Positions 20,166-29,605 of a stretch of DNA of 64,000 nucleotides are shown piece by piece. Within the stretch, counting starts at the first letter, position 1. Every line of letters starts with the position of its first letter. Source of the stretch: Brenneria izadpanahii (GTDB lineage: Bacteria; Pseudomonadota; Gammaproteobacteria; Enterobacterales; Enterobacteriaceae); NCBI RefSeq assembly GCF_017569925.1, contig NZ_CP050854.1, positions 4,650,001 to 4,714,000 of the forward strand, in the 5' to 3' direction. The notes beneath the pieces are model-generated. The model made no database searches and was not told where the DNA came from. It was given only the letters and a program-made list of their open reading frames with translations. The translations under genes and the position numbers were made by a program.

Positions 20166-21160
20166 ATGCCCGCAAATATAAAGCGTTCGATTACCGATCT
20201 GGTTGGCTCGACGCCGTTGTTGGCGCTATCCAACTATGAGCGAGAATTTTATTTACAGGCGCATATTATTGCAAAACTTGAATACTTTAATCCCAATAAT
20301 AGCATAAAAGATCGTATCGCCCTGGCCATGATAAACGACGCGGAGAAACGCGGATTATTAAAAGAGAATTTTACGCTCATTGAAACAACGAGCGGGAACA
20401 CCGGGATTGCTTTAGCGGCGATTGCGGCCTCTCGCGGCTATAAATTCAGAACCTATATCCAGGACTGGGTAAGTATCGAAAGAACAAAAATCATTCAGGC
20501 ATTTGGCGGTGAGGTGATCAAGTTCTCGGAAGTCGAACCCTATAACACCGTAATGGAAGAAACCGGCGGTGACTTTGTCGCGGCGACCCGCGCCCTGGCA
20601 GACAAAGTATTATCGAAGGAACAGGATATTTTCTTTACTAATCAGCTCGAAAATAAAATCAATCCTGAAATTCATGAGCAGACTACCGGCCCGGAGATCT
20701 GGCGTGATACGGATGGTGAAATCGATATCTTGGTGGCTGCCGTCGGCACCGGCGGCACCATATCGGGTACCGGCGCTTATCTGCGTCAGAAAAATCCGGA
20801 CATAAAAATCGTCGCCGTCCAACCTGGCCCAGGCTCTATTCCCACCGAAGAAAATCCGGAACCCGATGAGATAACCGGGGTGCATCGTTTTTCGGACGTC
20901 CTGCGTGAACGCATTCCCCCACCCTCGATTTGTCCGTTTATGATGAATCCATCGACGTGGAAACTCACGAGGCGCGGGCCGCGGCGAAAGCGGTGGCAAA
21001 AACCGATGGAATTCTGGTCGGAACGTCATCGGGAGCCGTGTTGCACGCCGCGGCGCTATTGGCCCGGCGCCCCGAAAATGAAGGGAAAAATATCGTCGTG
21101 ATCCTCCCCGACTCCGGACTGAATTATTTATCCACCGATCTTTTTACATCGGCGGCATAA
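20166..21160 (+). pseudogene. Cysteine synthase-like PLP enzyme, interrupted by a frameshift
   Basis: Fold-type II PLP enzyme of the CysK/CBS family. It has K48 in NPNNSIKDR (the PLP Schiff-base Lys; the usual PGGS is PNNS here), TSGNTGIAL and the phosphate loop GTGGTISGTG. In-frame similarity stops after RFSDVLRERIPP, and a second frame continues as SVYDESIDVETHEA to LSTDLFTSAA. Adding one C to the C5 tract at 20916-20920 restores a 331-residue protein with IPPTLDLSVYDE at the joint. AAAGGAG precedes the ATG. It follows the nitrogenase-like pair by about 100 bp, suggesting shared sulfur chemistry. It may be a true pseudogene or an assembly error. Confidence 0.85.
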
Positions 21161-21172
21161 AGAACGGCGGCG

Positions 21173-23146
21173 TTAAAAGCTGGCGCTGAGCCCCAGGTTG
21201 TAGCGGGTCTGTTCGCCGTCGCCAAGTCCCCCGGTCTGGGAAACGGCGGCGAAAGCCCAAACGCGCTTGTTCAACGGCACGCTGGCGCCAAGCGTGATAT
21301 CCACCCAGTTCGTATCCTGTTTCGCGCCATCGCGGCTAAACGTCAGCGACGTAGACTTCAGCCCGCCCTTGGCCCGCCAGACATCATCGCCGAACTGATG
21401 CCGATAGACGACTTCCGCCCAGGGGGAGATCCCGTCGAACCGGGCGTCGAGCCGCCATCCTATGCTGCCGATTTGCGAATGAACGTTTTGGTCGCGAAAA
21501 CGCATGGCGGTGCTGCTGTCCCCTTTCTCCGCATAACCGTCGACATGACTGTAATCCCAGGCGTACTGCAACACCGGGCCGGTGGTAAGCCAGGCGGCGA
21601 TGGGCACATCCCATCCCGCGGTAAGCCTGGCGCCCCAAAGGCGGGCGTCGGTATCCCCTTCCTCGATGCGATTCTGCGGCCCCAGCGCCATGCCGCGCTG
21701 AATATTGCGGTAGTCCGCCGTCAGGTAGTGCACGTCCCCCGCCAGCCACGCCGGCCCGAAGCGCAAATGACTGAAAGCCGCCGCCTGATAACCGCGCGTA
21801 TCGTAGCGCAGGCGATCGTCCGGGCGCTGTCTGTCCAGCGAACCGGAAACCAGCCCGCCGATAAGCCAGCTATCCGTCAGTTGATAGTCCACACCCAGCG
21901 TGAAATTATTGGTATTGGCGCTTCCGTCGCCCCCGGCTTCATTATCGCCGTAGCGAAAATACTGACCGCTGTAACCGCCGAATATCCCCAGCGCGCCTTG
22001 CGTATTATCCGCCCGGCGCAGTTGCTGGTAACGGTTGTCCAGGGTTGCGCGGCTGTCCCGCGCCATCGCCAGCGTCCCCTGGTTCAAGCTGGCGATGCGC
22101 GCCGGCGCGTCCAGAATCGACCGGATGTAATCGGCGAGAATGGCATGAACCGCCGGACTGGGATGAAAGTGATCGGCGAACAGCCATGCCTGTTCATCGC
22201 TGAAACCGGGCGTGGATGATAAGCACTGCGATGAAGAAACGCCCGGCGGACAGGCCATCCCCGCCGTATTGGTAATGCCGAACGAGGCTGGATTGGCGAT
22301 GATCTCGTTGAATATTCCATTCACATCCGCATAGACAATATTGCCGCCGCGCTGCGCCAGAGCCTGTTCTTCCGCCGAATTGTAAAACGCGGTGAGCTGC
22401 GAACCCTGCGCGGACAGCGTATCGTAAGCGGCGACCAACTGCGCGCCGATAGCCTGTTGCGTCTGCGGATCGGCGCTTGCCGCAGCGGCCGCGGCGTACA
22501 GCGCCTGATGAATCGCCTGCCGGCGGCTGGCCAGATCCGGCGTGGCGACGGCGTTCAGCGACGCATACGCCGCCTGCAGCGCGTCCGACTGCACCGCGGC
22601 CAGCCCTTGCGTAATCACCGCTTCCATCAGCGTCGGCGTCGCGCCGATGTCAGGCACGGAGGGAACGATGATCGTGCCCGCGCCGGCATCCAGCAACGCG
22701 CCCACCTGAGCCGCCGCCGCCGCGGCGCTGTTGGCGGCAATGGACAATGCCTGTTCAGGCGACAGGGCGGCGACGGCCAGATCGTTGCCGCCGACCCAGT
22801 GGATATAAAGCCCGTCGCCATCCGCCTGCCCTTGTGTCTGAGCCAGATAACGCCGCACTTGCGCCTGCGTGTTGAAGGACGGGTCAAGCGCCTCGACCGC
22901 CACGCTGCCCGCTTCGGCATAGTTGGTGCCGCCAGCGCTCGACGGAGCCAGCGTAATACCGTAATCGCCCGCCAGCCGCTCATCGTATAACAGCTCCTCG
23001 CCGCTGTTATACGTGAAACGCCCGTTGTTGCCGGTATCGCTCAGACTATCGCCGAATAAATAGAAATTGTCATAAGCGTGGGCGCCAGCGCTAACCCCGG
23101 CCAATACGGCCGCAGCGCAAAGTGAATACATAATGCGTTTACACAC
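21173..23146 (-). CDS. Autotransporter GDSL-family esterase/lipase
   Basis: A 657-residue outer-membrane esterase of the EstA/ApeE type. A signal peptide (about 24 residues, ending GAHA) is followed by the SGNH catalytic domain with FGDSLSDTGNN (nucleophile S34), block-II GGTNYAEAGS, WVGGNDLA and DHFHPSPAVH (catalytic Asp and His). The last about 280 residues form an autotransporter barrel ending LGLSASF with a terminal Phe. A long Ala-rich helical insert lies in the middle. The start is GTG at 23146 because CTGGAGGCCT places GGAGG 7 nt before it; the upstream in-frame ATG lacks a ribosome site and would spoil the signal peptide. Likely hydrolyses surface or plant esters. Confidence 0.9.
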   Translation of the reverse strand: MCKRIMYSLCAAAVLAGVSAGAHAYDNFYLFGDSLSDTGNNGRFTYNSGEELLYDERLAGDYGITLAPSSAGGTNYAEAGSVAVEALDPSFNTQAQVRRYLAQTQGQADGDGLYIHWVGGNDLAVAALSPEQALSIAANSAAAAAAQVGALLDAGAGTIIVPSVPDIGATPTLMEAVITQGLAAVQSDALQAAYASLNAVATPDLASRRQAIHQALYAAAAAASADPQTQQAIGAQLVAAYDTLSAQGSQLTAFYNSAEEQALAQRGGNIVYADVNGIFNEIIANPASFGITNTAGMACPPGVSSSQCLSSTPGFSDEQAWLFADHFHPSPAVHAILADYIRSILDAPARIASLNQGTLAMARDSRATLDNRYQQLRRADNTQGALGIFGGYSGQYFRYGDNEAGGDGSANTNNFTLGVDYQLTDSWLIGGLVSGSLDRQRPDDRLRYDTRGYQAAAFSHLRFGPAWLAGDVHYLTADYRNIQRGMALGPQNRIEEGDTDARLWGARLTAGWDVPIAAWLTTGPVLQYAWDYSHVDGYAEKGDSSTAMRFRDQNVHSQIGSIGWRLDARFDGISPWAEVVYRHQFGDDVWRAKGGLKSTSLTFSRDGAKQDTNWVDITLGASVPLNKRVWAFAAVSQTGGLGDGEQTRYNLGLSASF

Positions 23147-23427
23147 CTTGAGGCCTCCAGAAATCGCCGGGGTAAGTTCATCCCCGTAAGGGAATCCCAT
23201 ATTCAGCGCGCCATCTCATTTATGGGCGTCGGCCCATTGGAGATAACCCACTGTTAAACATGATTTTTACCCCGTAACTGTAACCCCGAATCATGACATT
23301 CATGTTATTCCGCGCTTTCGCGGCAACAAAGAACGCGAATATCCCATCCGACTCACCCGACACTTCTTGCGTGTGTTAAGATAAAGGCGCGCTAATTAAA
23401 TAATGTAATGACAAGTTGATAATTAAC

Positions 23428-24171
23428 ATGAAAACATATGTTTTTGATTTGGATGGTACTATTGTTGAAAACGGAAAGCCGATAAAAAATGTAATTGCAC
23501 GAAAAATAGAATGGGTATCTAACAATAATAAAATAATATTTGCATCCGCCAGACCAGTAAGAGATATGTTGCCTTTAATTCCTGACTATCTCCAAAACTG
23601 CCTTATGGTAGGATGTAATGGCGGCATGGTATGGCAGAATAAAAAATTCATTTTTTCAAACTTCTTTGACCCGAATTTTTCTGACAAAATAGTCACCTTC
23701 CTAAGAAAAGAGAATATACCTTATATATTAGACAGCGACTGGAGTTATTCAGTATCTCAAAAACATCATGATTTTCACGCATATATAAGAACATTATCAG
23801 ATGATGAAGTAGCAGAAGATACGCTATTGGAGACCGGCGTCAGCAAAATACTCATTCTGGATGGTGCAAGCAGAAAAGCCGTCGATGACTTTTTAAGTAT
23901 GAATGGTTATAAATTCAATATCCATCACCATAAAAGCGATAATTTATTTGACATCACTCCGCAGAAAGAAAACAAGTATCTTGCTCTGGCCAGATTGGGA
24001 TTAGACTTCAATAAAGTCGTGGCTTTTGGTAATGACGCCAATGATTTCGCCATGTTAGATAATGCGCAAACGTCTGTTTTCATCGGCTCGGCGTCTGATT
24101 ATCCGAATGCGGACTACTATTGCACAACGGATAATATTCCATCGCTTTTACAACAACTGCAAACAAAATAG
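23428..24171 (+). CDS. HAD-superfamily (Cof-like, IIB) phosphatase
   Basis: A 247-residue cytoplasmic haloacid-dehalogenase phosphatase. Motif I is FDLDGTIV at the N-terminus (nucleophile Asp), motif II is FASARP, and motifs III/IV are KYLALARLG and AFGNDANDFAML. A Cof-type cap lies between II and III. Such enzymes hydrolyse sugar phosphates and similar small substrates; the substrate is not evident. Codon usage is markedly AT-rich compared with neighbours, suggesting recent acquisition. The ATG at 23428 was chosen over a TTG four codons earlier. Confidence 0.88.
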   Translation: MKTYVFDLDGTIVENGKPIKNVIARKIEWVSNNNKIIFASARPVRDMLPLIPDYLQNCLMVGCNGGMVWQNKKFIFSNFFDPNFSDKIVTFLRKENIPYILDSDWSYSVSQKHHDFHAYIRTLSDDEVAEDTLLETGVSKILILDGASRKAVDDFLSMNGYKFNIHHHKSDNLFDITPQKENKYLALARLGLDFNKVVAFGNDANDFAMLDNAQTSVFIGSASDYPNADYYCTTDNIPSLLQQLQTK

Positions 24172-24178
24172 CCATAAA

Positions 24179-24207
24179 AATGTCAATCACTTAGCATGAT
24201 TGACATT
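24179..24207. terminator. Bidirectional terminator between HAD and binding-protein genes
   Basis: A perfect 11-bp stem AATGTCAATCA/TGATTGACATT with a 7-nt loop lies between convergent genes; on the minus strand it is followed by TTTTTA, favouring termination of the leftward transcript. Confidence 0.75.
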
Positions 24208-24290
24208 GGAGTCTGGCTGGCGGATGTTCTGCTTGCCGGAAAATAGGTTATCCAGCGGACGTGCCCATTTTCACGGCCGGCAGCCATATG

Positions 24291-25576
24291 CTAGAAGAAC
24301 CGTTTTAATAACCGTTCGGCCTCTTTTGGAAATGCCGTAGAGATTTCATCCAGAGAAATTTTTCCTTGTTCCAACCGTTCAATATACGTGGTCATAACCG
24401 TTTGAAATTTCGCATCCTCCAGAAAAGTGGATACGTCGATGTCGCCGATTAACCCTTCCATCTGATGCAGAGAGTTTAATTGTAAATTATCAGCATCAAT
24501 CATCTTCTGTTCCTGGAGAATCTGTACCGCTTTTTGGCTTAACGGTATCCCCCGGTGCAATCCCATTGGCGTGACGCCTCTGGGATCGTTGAGTAAAAAA
24601 TTCACCAATTGCGCCGTTTCTTTGGGATGGCGCGTATTTTTCCCGATGGAAAAAATCAGCCCCGGTTTGAAGAATAGCCCTGATTCTTTAGCGCCGGGCA
24701 GTAAAATGAACGGGCCAAGAACATAATCGGCAGGATCTTTCAAATTAGGCGCATAGATGCCATCCGTGGTCCAAAGATATTTTCCTCCTAGCTGGCCGTT
24801 CATCCAGGGTTTTATTTCCCAGGGATTGGACTTCCCGAAAGAGGCATAATACGAAACGGCCGGCGGAATAACATGCTCATCTATTAATTTTTTATAGAAA
24901 CCAAAAAAGTCCATCCATTGTTCTTTGGTGTAATTAAATGTCTTTTTGTCCTCATCCACCATAGGAATATTATACTTTTGAACCATATAGGTGTTCAGAA
25001 TGGCCACAATCTCGGAGTTGGGATAAATGGATAGCGGATAATAATCCGGCCCCAGCTTTTCTTTAAACACCTTCCCGGCCGCAAATAGTTCATCCCATGT
25101 TTTTGGGTAGCTTAAGCCCGCTTTTTTCCACGGTTCCGCATTGTAGTAAAAAAGACGGGCGGTAAGAGAAACCGGAACGCCATTGAGTATTCCCTTACGC
25201 ATCGTCATACTTTTCCCGCGTTCGCTGAATTGGGATAGGTCAAGATCCTTGTCCAGTTTATTCAGATCATAAAAGCCATCGCCATTTTTGGAAAAAACCG
25301 GCAGCCAGTTCCAGTTGATTTGCATGACATCCGGCTCCGAATTGCCGGCGACCTGCGTCGCCAACCGCTGTAATTGTCCGTCAAAACCTCCCGGTTCGGA
25401 TCTTACCTTTATACCCGGATACGCCTGTTCAAAAGCATCAAGCGCCTGGCGCGTAGCCTGGTGTCTCTGATTGCCCCCCACCATGACATACGCAGCTCAA
25501 TGGTTTCCGCCAGGCTGGTCAACGGAAGCGACAACGTCGCCATAATTAATAGAGTGGAACGAATTATTGAATTCAT
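24291..25576 (-). pseudogene. Sugar ABC-transporter binding protein with N-terminal frameshift
   Basis: An extracellular solute-binding protein (family 1 type). The first frame encodes a signal peptide (MNSIIRSTLLIMATLSLPLT...) and mature start ETIELRMSWWG; the second encodes GGNQRHQATRQALDAFEQAY onward with typical EPDVMQINWNWLP and LLFNDP-like blocks. The frames join at a C6 tract (25474-25479, minus-strand G6); one more G restores a 428-residue protein. It lies 150 bp after a GH105 gene on the same strand, so it probably served oligogalacturonide/rhamnogalacturonan uptake. No permease or ATPase gene is adjacent. Real decay or a homopolymer error. Confidence 0.85.
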
Positions 25577-25726
25577 ACTATTACCTACCCTCATTTTCGG
25601 TTTAGGTCGCCGGGGCTTATCCTGCTGATGGCAATAAAAACCCTCCCCAAATTCTTATTAAATCGAACAGGGTGGGTTTAGTGACGACAACACTATCTAA
25701 TAGTTAATATTTAATTCATAAAGACA

Positions 25727-26869
25727 TTAAATATAAACTCTAAAGTATTCCGTCAGCGCCAGTATTGCCATTGATTGTCCATAAGGCATTGGCGTAATAG
25801 GAATATTGCGATAAAAGTCCAGATCCCGGCCGACGGCGGTGCCAAAAGAAACCTTATTTAGCTGCCCGTTATCATCAATATTATCCAATATTCCTTTAAT
25901 CGCCTTTTCGCCTATTTCCGCATAATCTTTGCTAATGTAACGTTTACGAACGGCTTTCAATATTCCATAAGCGAACCCCGCCGTAGCGGAACTTTCCAGA
26001 TACGACGACGGATCGTCGAGCAAGGTATGCCATAGACCGCTTTCATCCTGACATTCCGCCAATGTTTTGATTTGACGTTCAAGAACCTGCTGCAAATAAC
26101 GCCGCGTCGCATTTTCGGGTGGTACGTCAAGAAGCTCAAGAAGATCGGGGATGGCGATGGTAATCCAACAGTTACCTCTGGCCCAGAGCGCATTGGCGAA
26201 ATTATGATTCCCGTCAAATGTCCAGCCATGGAACCATAACCCGCTTTTCTTATCCATCAGCTGCTGCGTATGGAATAAAAACTGGTAGACGGCTTCCTCA
26301 ACAAATTCAGGCCGATCCAGTAAACGGCCTATTTTCATTAAGGGCAAAGCGCACATCATTAAGGTATCGTCCCACAGCTGCTGGTGATTTTCCCGGTTGG
26401 AATTAATATGCTGCAATCCCTGATAATCCGTCCGCGGCATTGCATATAATACCCATTCCGCCCAGGATTCCAGATAACCCCGCCAACGAGAACACGGATT
26501 TTCCTCATAAAGATAAGCAAGCGTTAACAATGGGCAAACCGTATTGACATTTTTTATCGGCACGTCTTCTTTGGCGAACTGTTCGGCGAACCATTGATCC
26601 ATAATCTCTTTGATATCCGGATCATTCGTTTGGTTATAATATTGGTAAATTCCGTACAGACCGACGCCTTGCGTCCATTCCCAGCTATTCCAGCTTTTCG
26701 AATCAACAACCCGGCCATCGTCAAGATGAATGAGAAATTCCCCTGTTTCATCACGTATATTTATTAAATTGTTAATAACAGCTAATATTTTCTCATTTAA
26801 CGTATTTTTGGGAAGCAGAACGTCTTTCTTACATAACAATTTGTTGTGTTTCACAGGAAAAACCGTCAT
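25727..26869 (-). CDS. GH105 unsaturated rhamnogalacturonyl hydrolase
   Basis: A 380-residue cytoplasmic (no signal peptide) glycoside hydrolase of family 105 (YteR/YesR/RhiN type), which removes the unsaturated galacturonyl residue from rhamnogalacturonan fragments left by lyases. Visible signs are the alpha/alpha-barrel repeats, WEWTQGVGLYGIYQYY near the N-terminus, LWDDTLMMCALPL with the catalytic-type Asp, HGWTFDGN and WARGNCWITIAIPDLL. AGAGGAATTT precedes the ATG at 26869; the 20 extra upstream codons are unsupported. Released rhamnose units could feed the rhm genes divergently encoded next door. Confidence 0.9.
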   Translation of the reverse strand: MTVFPVKHNKLLCKKDVLLPKNTLNEKILAVINNLINIRDETGEFLIHLDDGRVVDSKSWNSWEWTQGVGLYGIYQYYNQTNDPDIKEIMDQWFAEQFAKEDVPIKNVNTVCPLLTLAYLYEENPCSRWRGYLESWAEWVLYAMPRTDYQGLQHINSNRENHQQLWDDTLMMCALPLMKIGRLLDRPEFVEEAVYQFLFHTQQLMDKKSGLWFHGWTFDGNHNFANALWARGNCWITIAIPDLLELLDVPPENATRRYLQQVLERQIKTLAECQDESGLWHTLLDDPSSYLESSATAGFAYGILKAVRKRYISKDYAEIGEKAIKGILDNIDDNGQLNKVSFGTAVGRDLDFYRNIPITPMPYGQSMAILALTEYFRVYI

Positions 26870-27051
26870 ACAAATTCCTCTTGATTTTTTATGGCTTTTA
26901 AATCCGCCTGGCATTAAAAATAAAAACATTACTTCTTAAGCAAACAAAATGATCGTTAACATAATGATGTTCTAACCAGATAAACATTCCAAAATACTGG
27001 ACTCAAGTCTCAATCCATAAAAACAATCTCTATGGAAAAGGGAATCATTTT

Positions 27052-27067
27052 TGTGATACCTATCAAA
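27052..27067. promoter_or_regulatory. CRP-like site 1 in the GH105-rhmR divergent region
   Basis: TGTGA-TACCTA-TCAAA has a perfect left half and a 3-of-5 right half of the CRP consensus. It lies about 185 bp before the GH105 start in the 487-bp divergent region 26870-27356, where no gene is seen. Confidence 0.4.
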
Positions 27068-27223
27068 ATAATCCAAGTTTGAAGAAAAAGACGGCGATGA
27101 AAAATATTAATTGTGGTTTTGAGCACGGTTTTTTAAACCCGAAGTACAATGGGCTGGATTGCGGCTTTTTAAATTTATGGATATTCCGTTTCATCGCACG
27201 AATTTAATATATTGTACTCGCGA

Positions 27224-27239
27224 TATGAAATACATCACA
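27224..27239. promoter_or_regulatory. CRP-like site 2 upstream of rhmR
   Basis: TATGA-AATACA-TCACA has one mismatch to the CRP consensus and lies about 120 bp before the IclR-type regulator gene. Catabolite control is expected for rhamnonate use; binding is inferred. Confidence 0.45.
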
Positions 27240-27356
27240 TTCTTCGCATTCGCCTTCGGAAGTGCCGGGAATAAAACCTTTGATTTTGAAGTCGGTCGCA
27301 TTTCCTGATCCGCATCGGATTAAAACTGTCTCCATATTATCAAACCGGAGTCCAGT

Positions 27357-28139
27357 ATGTTGGAAACGACGTCTGTTCCAGCGCTTACTCGCGCTATCGC
27401 CATTCTCCACTTTATTTCTCAGCGCGGCCCCTGTACGGCGGCTGAAATTATTGAGGGACTCGCCTTACCGAAAAGCAGCACCTATCTGCTGCTGGCGGAG
27501 CTGAAACGGCAGCGTTTCATTACCATGGATATTTATGACAACTACTGCCTGTGGACACGGTTGGTCGAATTGGCCGGCCATGCGCTGGAACGCATGGATA
27601 TCCGCGATATAGCCCGCAAACGCCTGACGCTCCTGATGCAGGAGACCGATCTGCTCTGTCACCTGGGGATCATCGACAACGGCAACGCCTATTACATTCT
27701 CAAAATCGAATCGACATCCACCATCAGCGTTCGTTCGCATGAAGGGAAAAGCCTGTCGCTTTATCGTTCCGGCATCGGCAAATGCCTGCTGGCCTGGCAA
27801 TCGGAGGAAGAACAGGAACGGATTATCGCCGGCCTGCGCTTTGCCGCGGTAACGCCGCATACGCTCAAGAATGCGGACGCCCTTAAAGCGGAATTGACGC
27901 GTATCCGCCGCCAGGGGTGGAGTTTCGATAACGGTGAAGACTATCCCGATGTGCGCTGCGTCGCCGCGCCTATTTTCAATGCCCGCAACGAACTGACGGC
28001 GGCAATCTCATTAGTGGGCACAAGTCTGCAAATCAGCGAGGACAATCGTGAATATCTCGCCAGCCGGGCCATCGCCTGCGCCAGAGATATTTCCCGCCTG
28101 CTGGGCTGGCGCAGTCCGTTAGATCAACACGCTTCATAA
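27357..28139 (+). CDS. rhmR: IclR-family regulator of rhamnonate catabolism (RhmR-like)
   Basis: A 260-residue IclR-type regulator: N-terminal winged helix (ALTRAIAILHFISQRGPCTAAE...LPKSSTYLLLAELKRQ) and a C-terminal effector domain (SGIGKCLLAW, RRQGWSFDNGEDYPDVRCVAAPIF). It directly precedes rhmD, 12 bp away and on the same strand; in E. coli the equivalent gene yfaX/rhmR adjoins rhmD. It probably senses a rhamnonate intermediate and controls rhmD-rhmA and perhaps the divergent GH105 gene. Confidence 0.85.
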   Translation: MLETTSVPALTRAIAILHFISQRGPCTAAEIIEGLALPKSSTYLLLAELKRQRFITMDIYDNYCLWTRLVELAGHALERMDIRDIARKRLTLLMQETDLLCHLGIIDNGNAYYILKIESTSTISVRSHEGKSLSLYRSGIGKCLLAWQSEEEQERIIAGLRFAAVTPHTLKNADALKAELTRIRRQGWSFDNGEDYPDVRCVAAPIFNARNELTAAISLVGTSLQISEDNREYLASRAIACARDISRLLGWRSPLDQHAS

Positions 28140-28151
28140 AGGAGTATTTAG

Positions 28152-29357
28152 ATGACCTTGCCAAAAATTAAAACAGTCCGAGCCTACTTCGCCGGCGGCG
28201 CTACCGCAGACAACGCCGGCGGCGGCGGGGATTACCACGATCAGGGCGCCGATCACTGGATCGACGATCACATCGCCACGCCGATGAGCAAATATAAAGA
28301 GTATGAACAATCGCGTCAGTCGTTCGGCATCAACGTGCTCGGCACCCTGATTGTGGAGGTGGAAGCCGACAACGGGCAGATCGGTTTCGCCATCTCGACC
28401 GGCGGCGAAATGGGTTGTTTTATCGTCGAGAAGCATCTGAATCGCTTTATTGAGGGGAAATGCGTCAGCGATATCAAACTCATCCACGATCAGATGATGA
28501 ATGCGACCATGTATTATGCCGGTTCCGGCGGTCTGGTGATGAATACGGTTTCCTGCGTCGACCTGGCGCTGTGGGATCTATTCGGCAAAGTCGTGGGATT
28601 GCCGGTATACCAGCTGCTGGGCGGCGCGGTACGCGACGAGATCCGCTTTTACGCGACGGGCGCGCGCCCCGATCTGGCGAAGGAAATGGGATTTATCGGC
28701 GGCAAAATGCCCACGCACTGGGGACCGCACGACGGCGATGCCGGTATCCGGAAAGATGCCGCCATGGTGGCGTCCTTCCGTGAGAAATGCGGCCCCGACT
28801 TCTGGCTTATGCTGGACTGCTGGATGAGCCAGGATGTGAATTACGCCGTCAAACTGGCGCACGCCTGCGCGCCTTACAACCTGAAATGGATCGAAGAGTG
28901 CCTGCCGCCGCAGCAATACGAAGGCTACCGTGAGCTAAAACAGCGCACGCCGCCGGGCATGATGGTAACCAGCGGCGAGCATCACGGCACGCTGCAATCC
29001 TTCCGCACGCTGTGCGAAACCGGCATCGACATCATTCAGCCCGACGTTGGCTGGTGCGGGGGCTTAACCACGCTGCTGGAGATCGCCGCCCTCGCCAAAT
29101 CCCGCGGTCAACTGGTGGTTCCTCACGGCTCCTCCGTCTACTCCCATCACGCCGTAATTACGTTCACCAACAGCCCGTTTAGCGAAATTATCATGACCAG
29201 CCCGGATTGCAGCGAACTGCGGCCGCAATTCTATCCGCTGCTGCTGAACGAACCGGTGCCGCAAAACGGCCGTTTGCATAAATCGGCTCTCGATAAACCC
29301 GGCTTCGGCGTGGAACTCAATCCCGATGGCGTGATTAAGCGGCCATATACCCATTAA
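28152..29357 (+). CDS. rhmD: L-rhamnonate dehydratase
   Basis: An enolase-superfamily enzyme that dehydrates L-rhamnonate to 2-keto-3-deoxy-L-rhamnonate. The 401-residue product is the same length as E. coli RhmD (YfaW) and nearly collinear: [36 protein letters not shown], metal ligands in [14 protein letters not shown] and SGEHHG, and the catalytic His in VVPHGSS. AAAGGAG lies 7 nt before the ATG. Followed by a dispersed repeat, then rhmA; E. coli's rhmT transporter gene is missing. Confidence 0.97.
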   Translation: MTLPKIKTVRAYFAGGATADNAGGGGDYHDQGADHWIDDHIATPMSKYKEYEQSRQSFGINVLGTLIVEVEADNGQIGFAISTGGEMGCFIVEKHLNRFIEGKCVSDIKLIHDQMMNATMYYAGSGGLVMNTVSCVDLALWDLFGKVVGLPVYQLLGGAVRDEIRFYATGARPDLAKEMGFIGGKMPTHWGPHDGDAGIRKDAAMVASFREKCGPDFWLMLDCWMSQDVNYAVKLAHACAPYNLKWIEECLPPQQYEGYRELKQRTPPGMMVTSGEHHGTLQSFRTLCETGIDIIQPDVGWCGGLTTLLEIAALAKSRGQLVVPHGSSVYSHHAVITFTNSPFSEIIMTSPDCSELRPQFYPLLLNEPVPQNGRLHKSALDKPGFGVELNPDGVIKRPYTH

Positions 29358-29361
29358 GAAA

Positions 29362-29552
29362 ATACCCAATAGATTTCGGGTTGCAGGACAAAACGCTGTC
29401 GTTTTGAACAACGCAACGCATCGGCCCGTTATGGGCGAGGTTCATTCATAGGCCTGTAACGCCGCTTGCGGCGGCCCCAGGGGGTGAGACCAGGGATGGG
29501 CCGAGGAATTAAACGCAGCCAACGCGCCTGCGGCTTGAAAGATGAAGGGTAT
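29362..29552. repeat. Dispersed repeat with inverted ends, copy 2 (191 bp)
   Basis: Same ends as copy 1: left ATACCCAATAGATTTCGGGT, right ...GCTTGAAAGATGAAGGGTAT. It starts 4 bp after the rhmD stop and sits inside the rhmD-rhmA unit, where E. coli relatives have rhmT on the other side of rhmD. It lacks the longer internal block of copy 1. Confidence 0.8.
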
Positions 29553-29605
29553 AAAAGGTCGCGGCCTGATGCCGTGACCGCTCAACACGCTTACAGGAAG
29601 ATATT

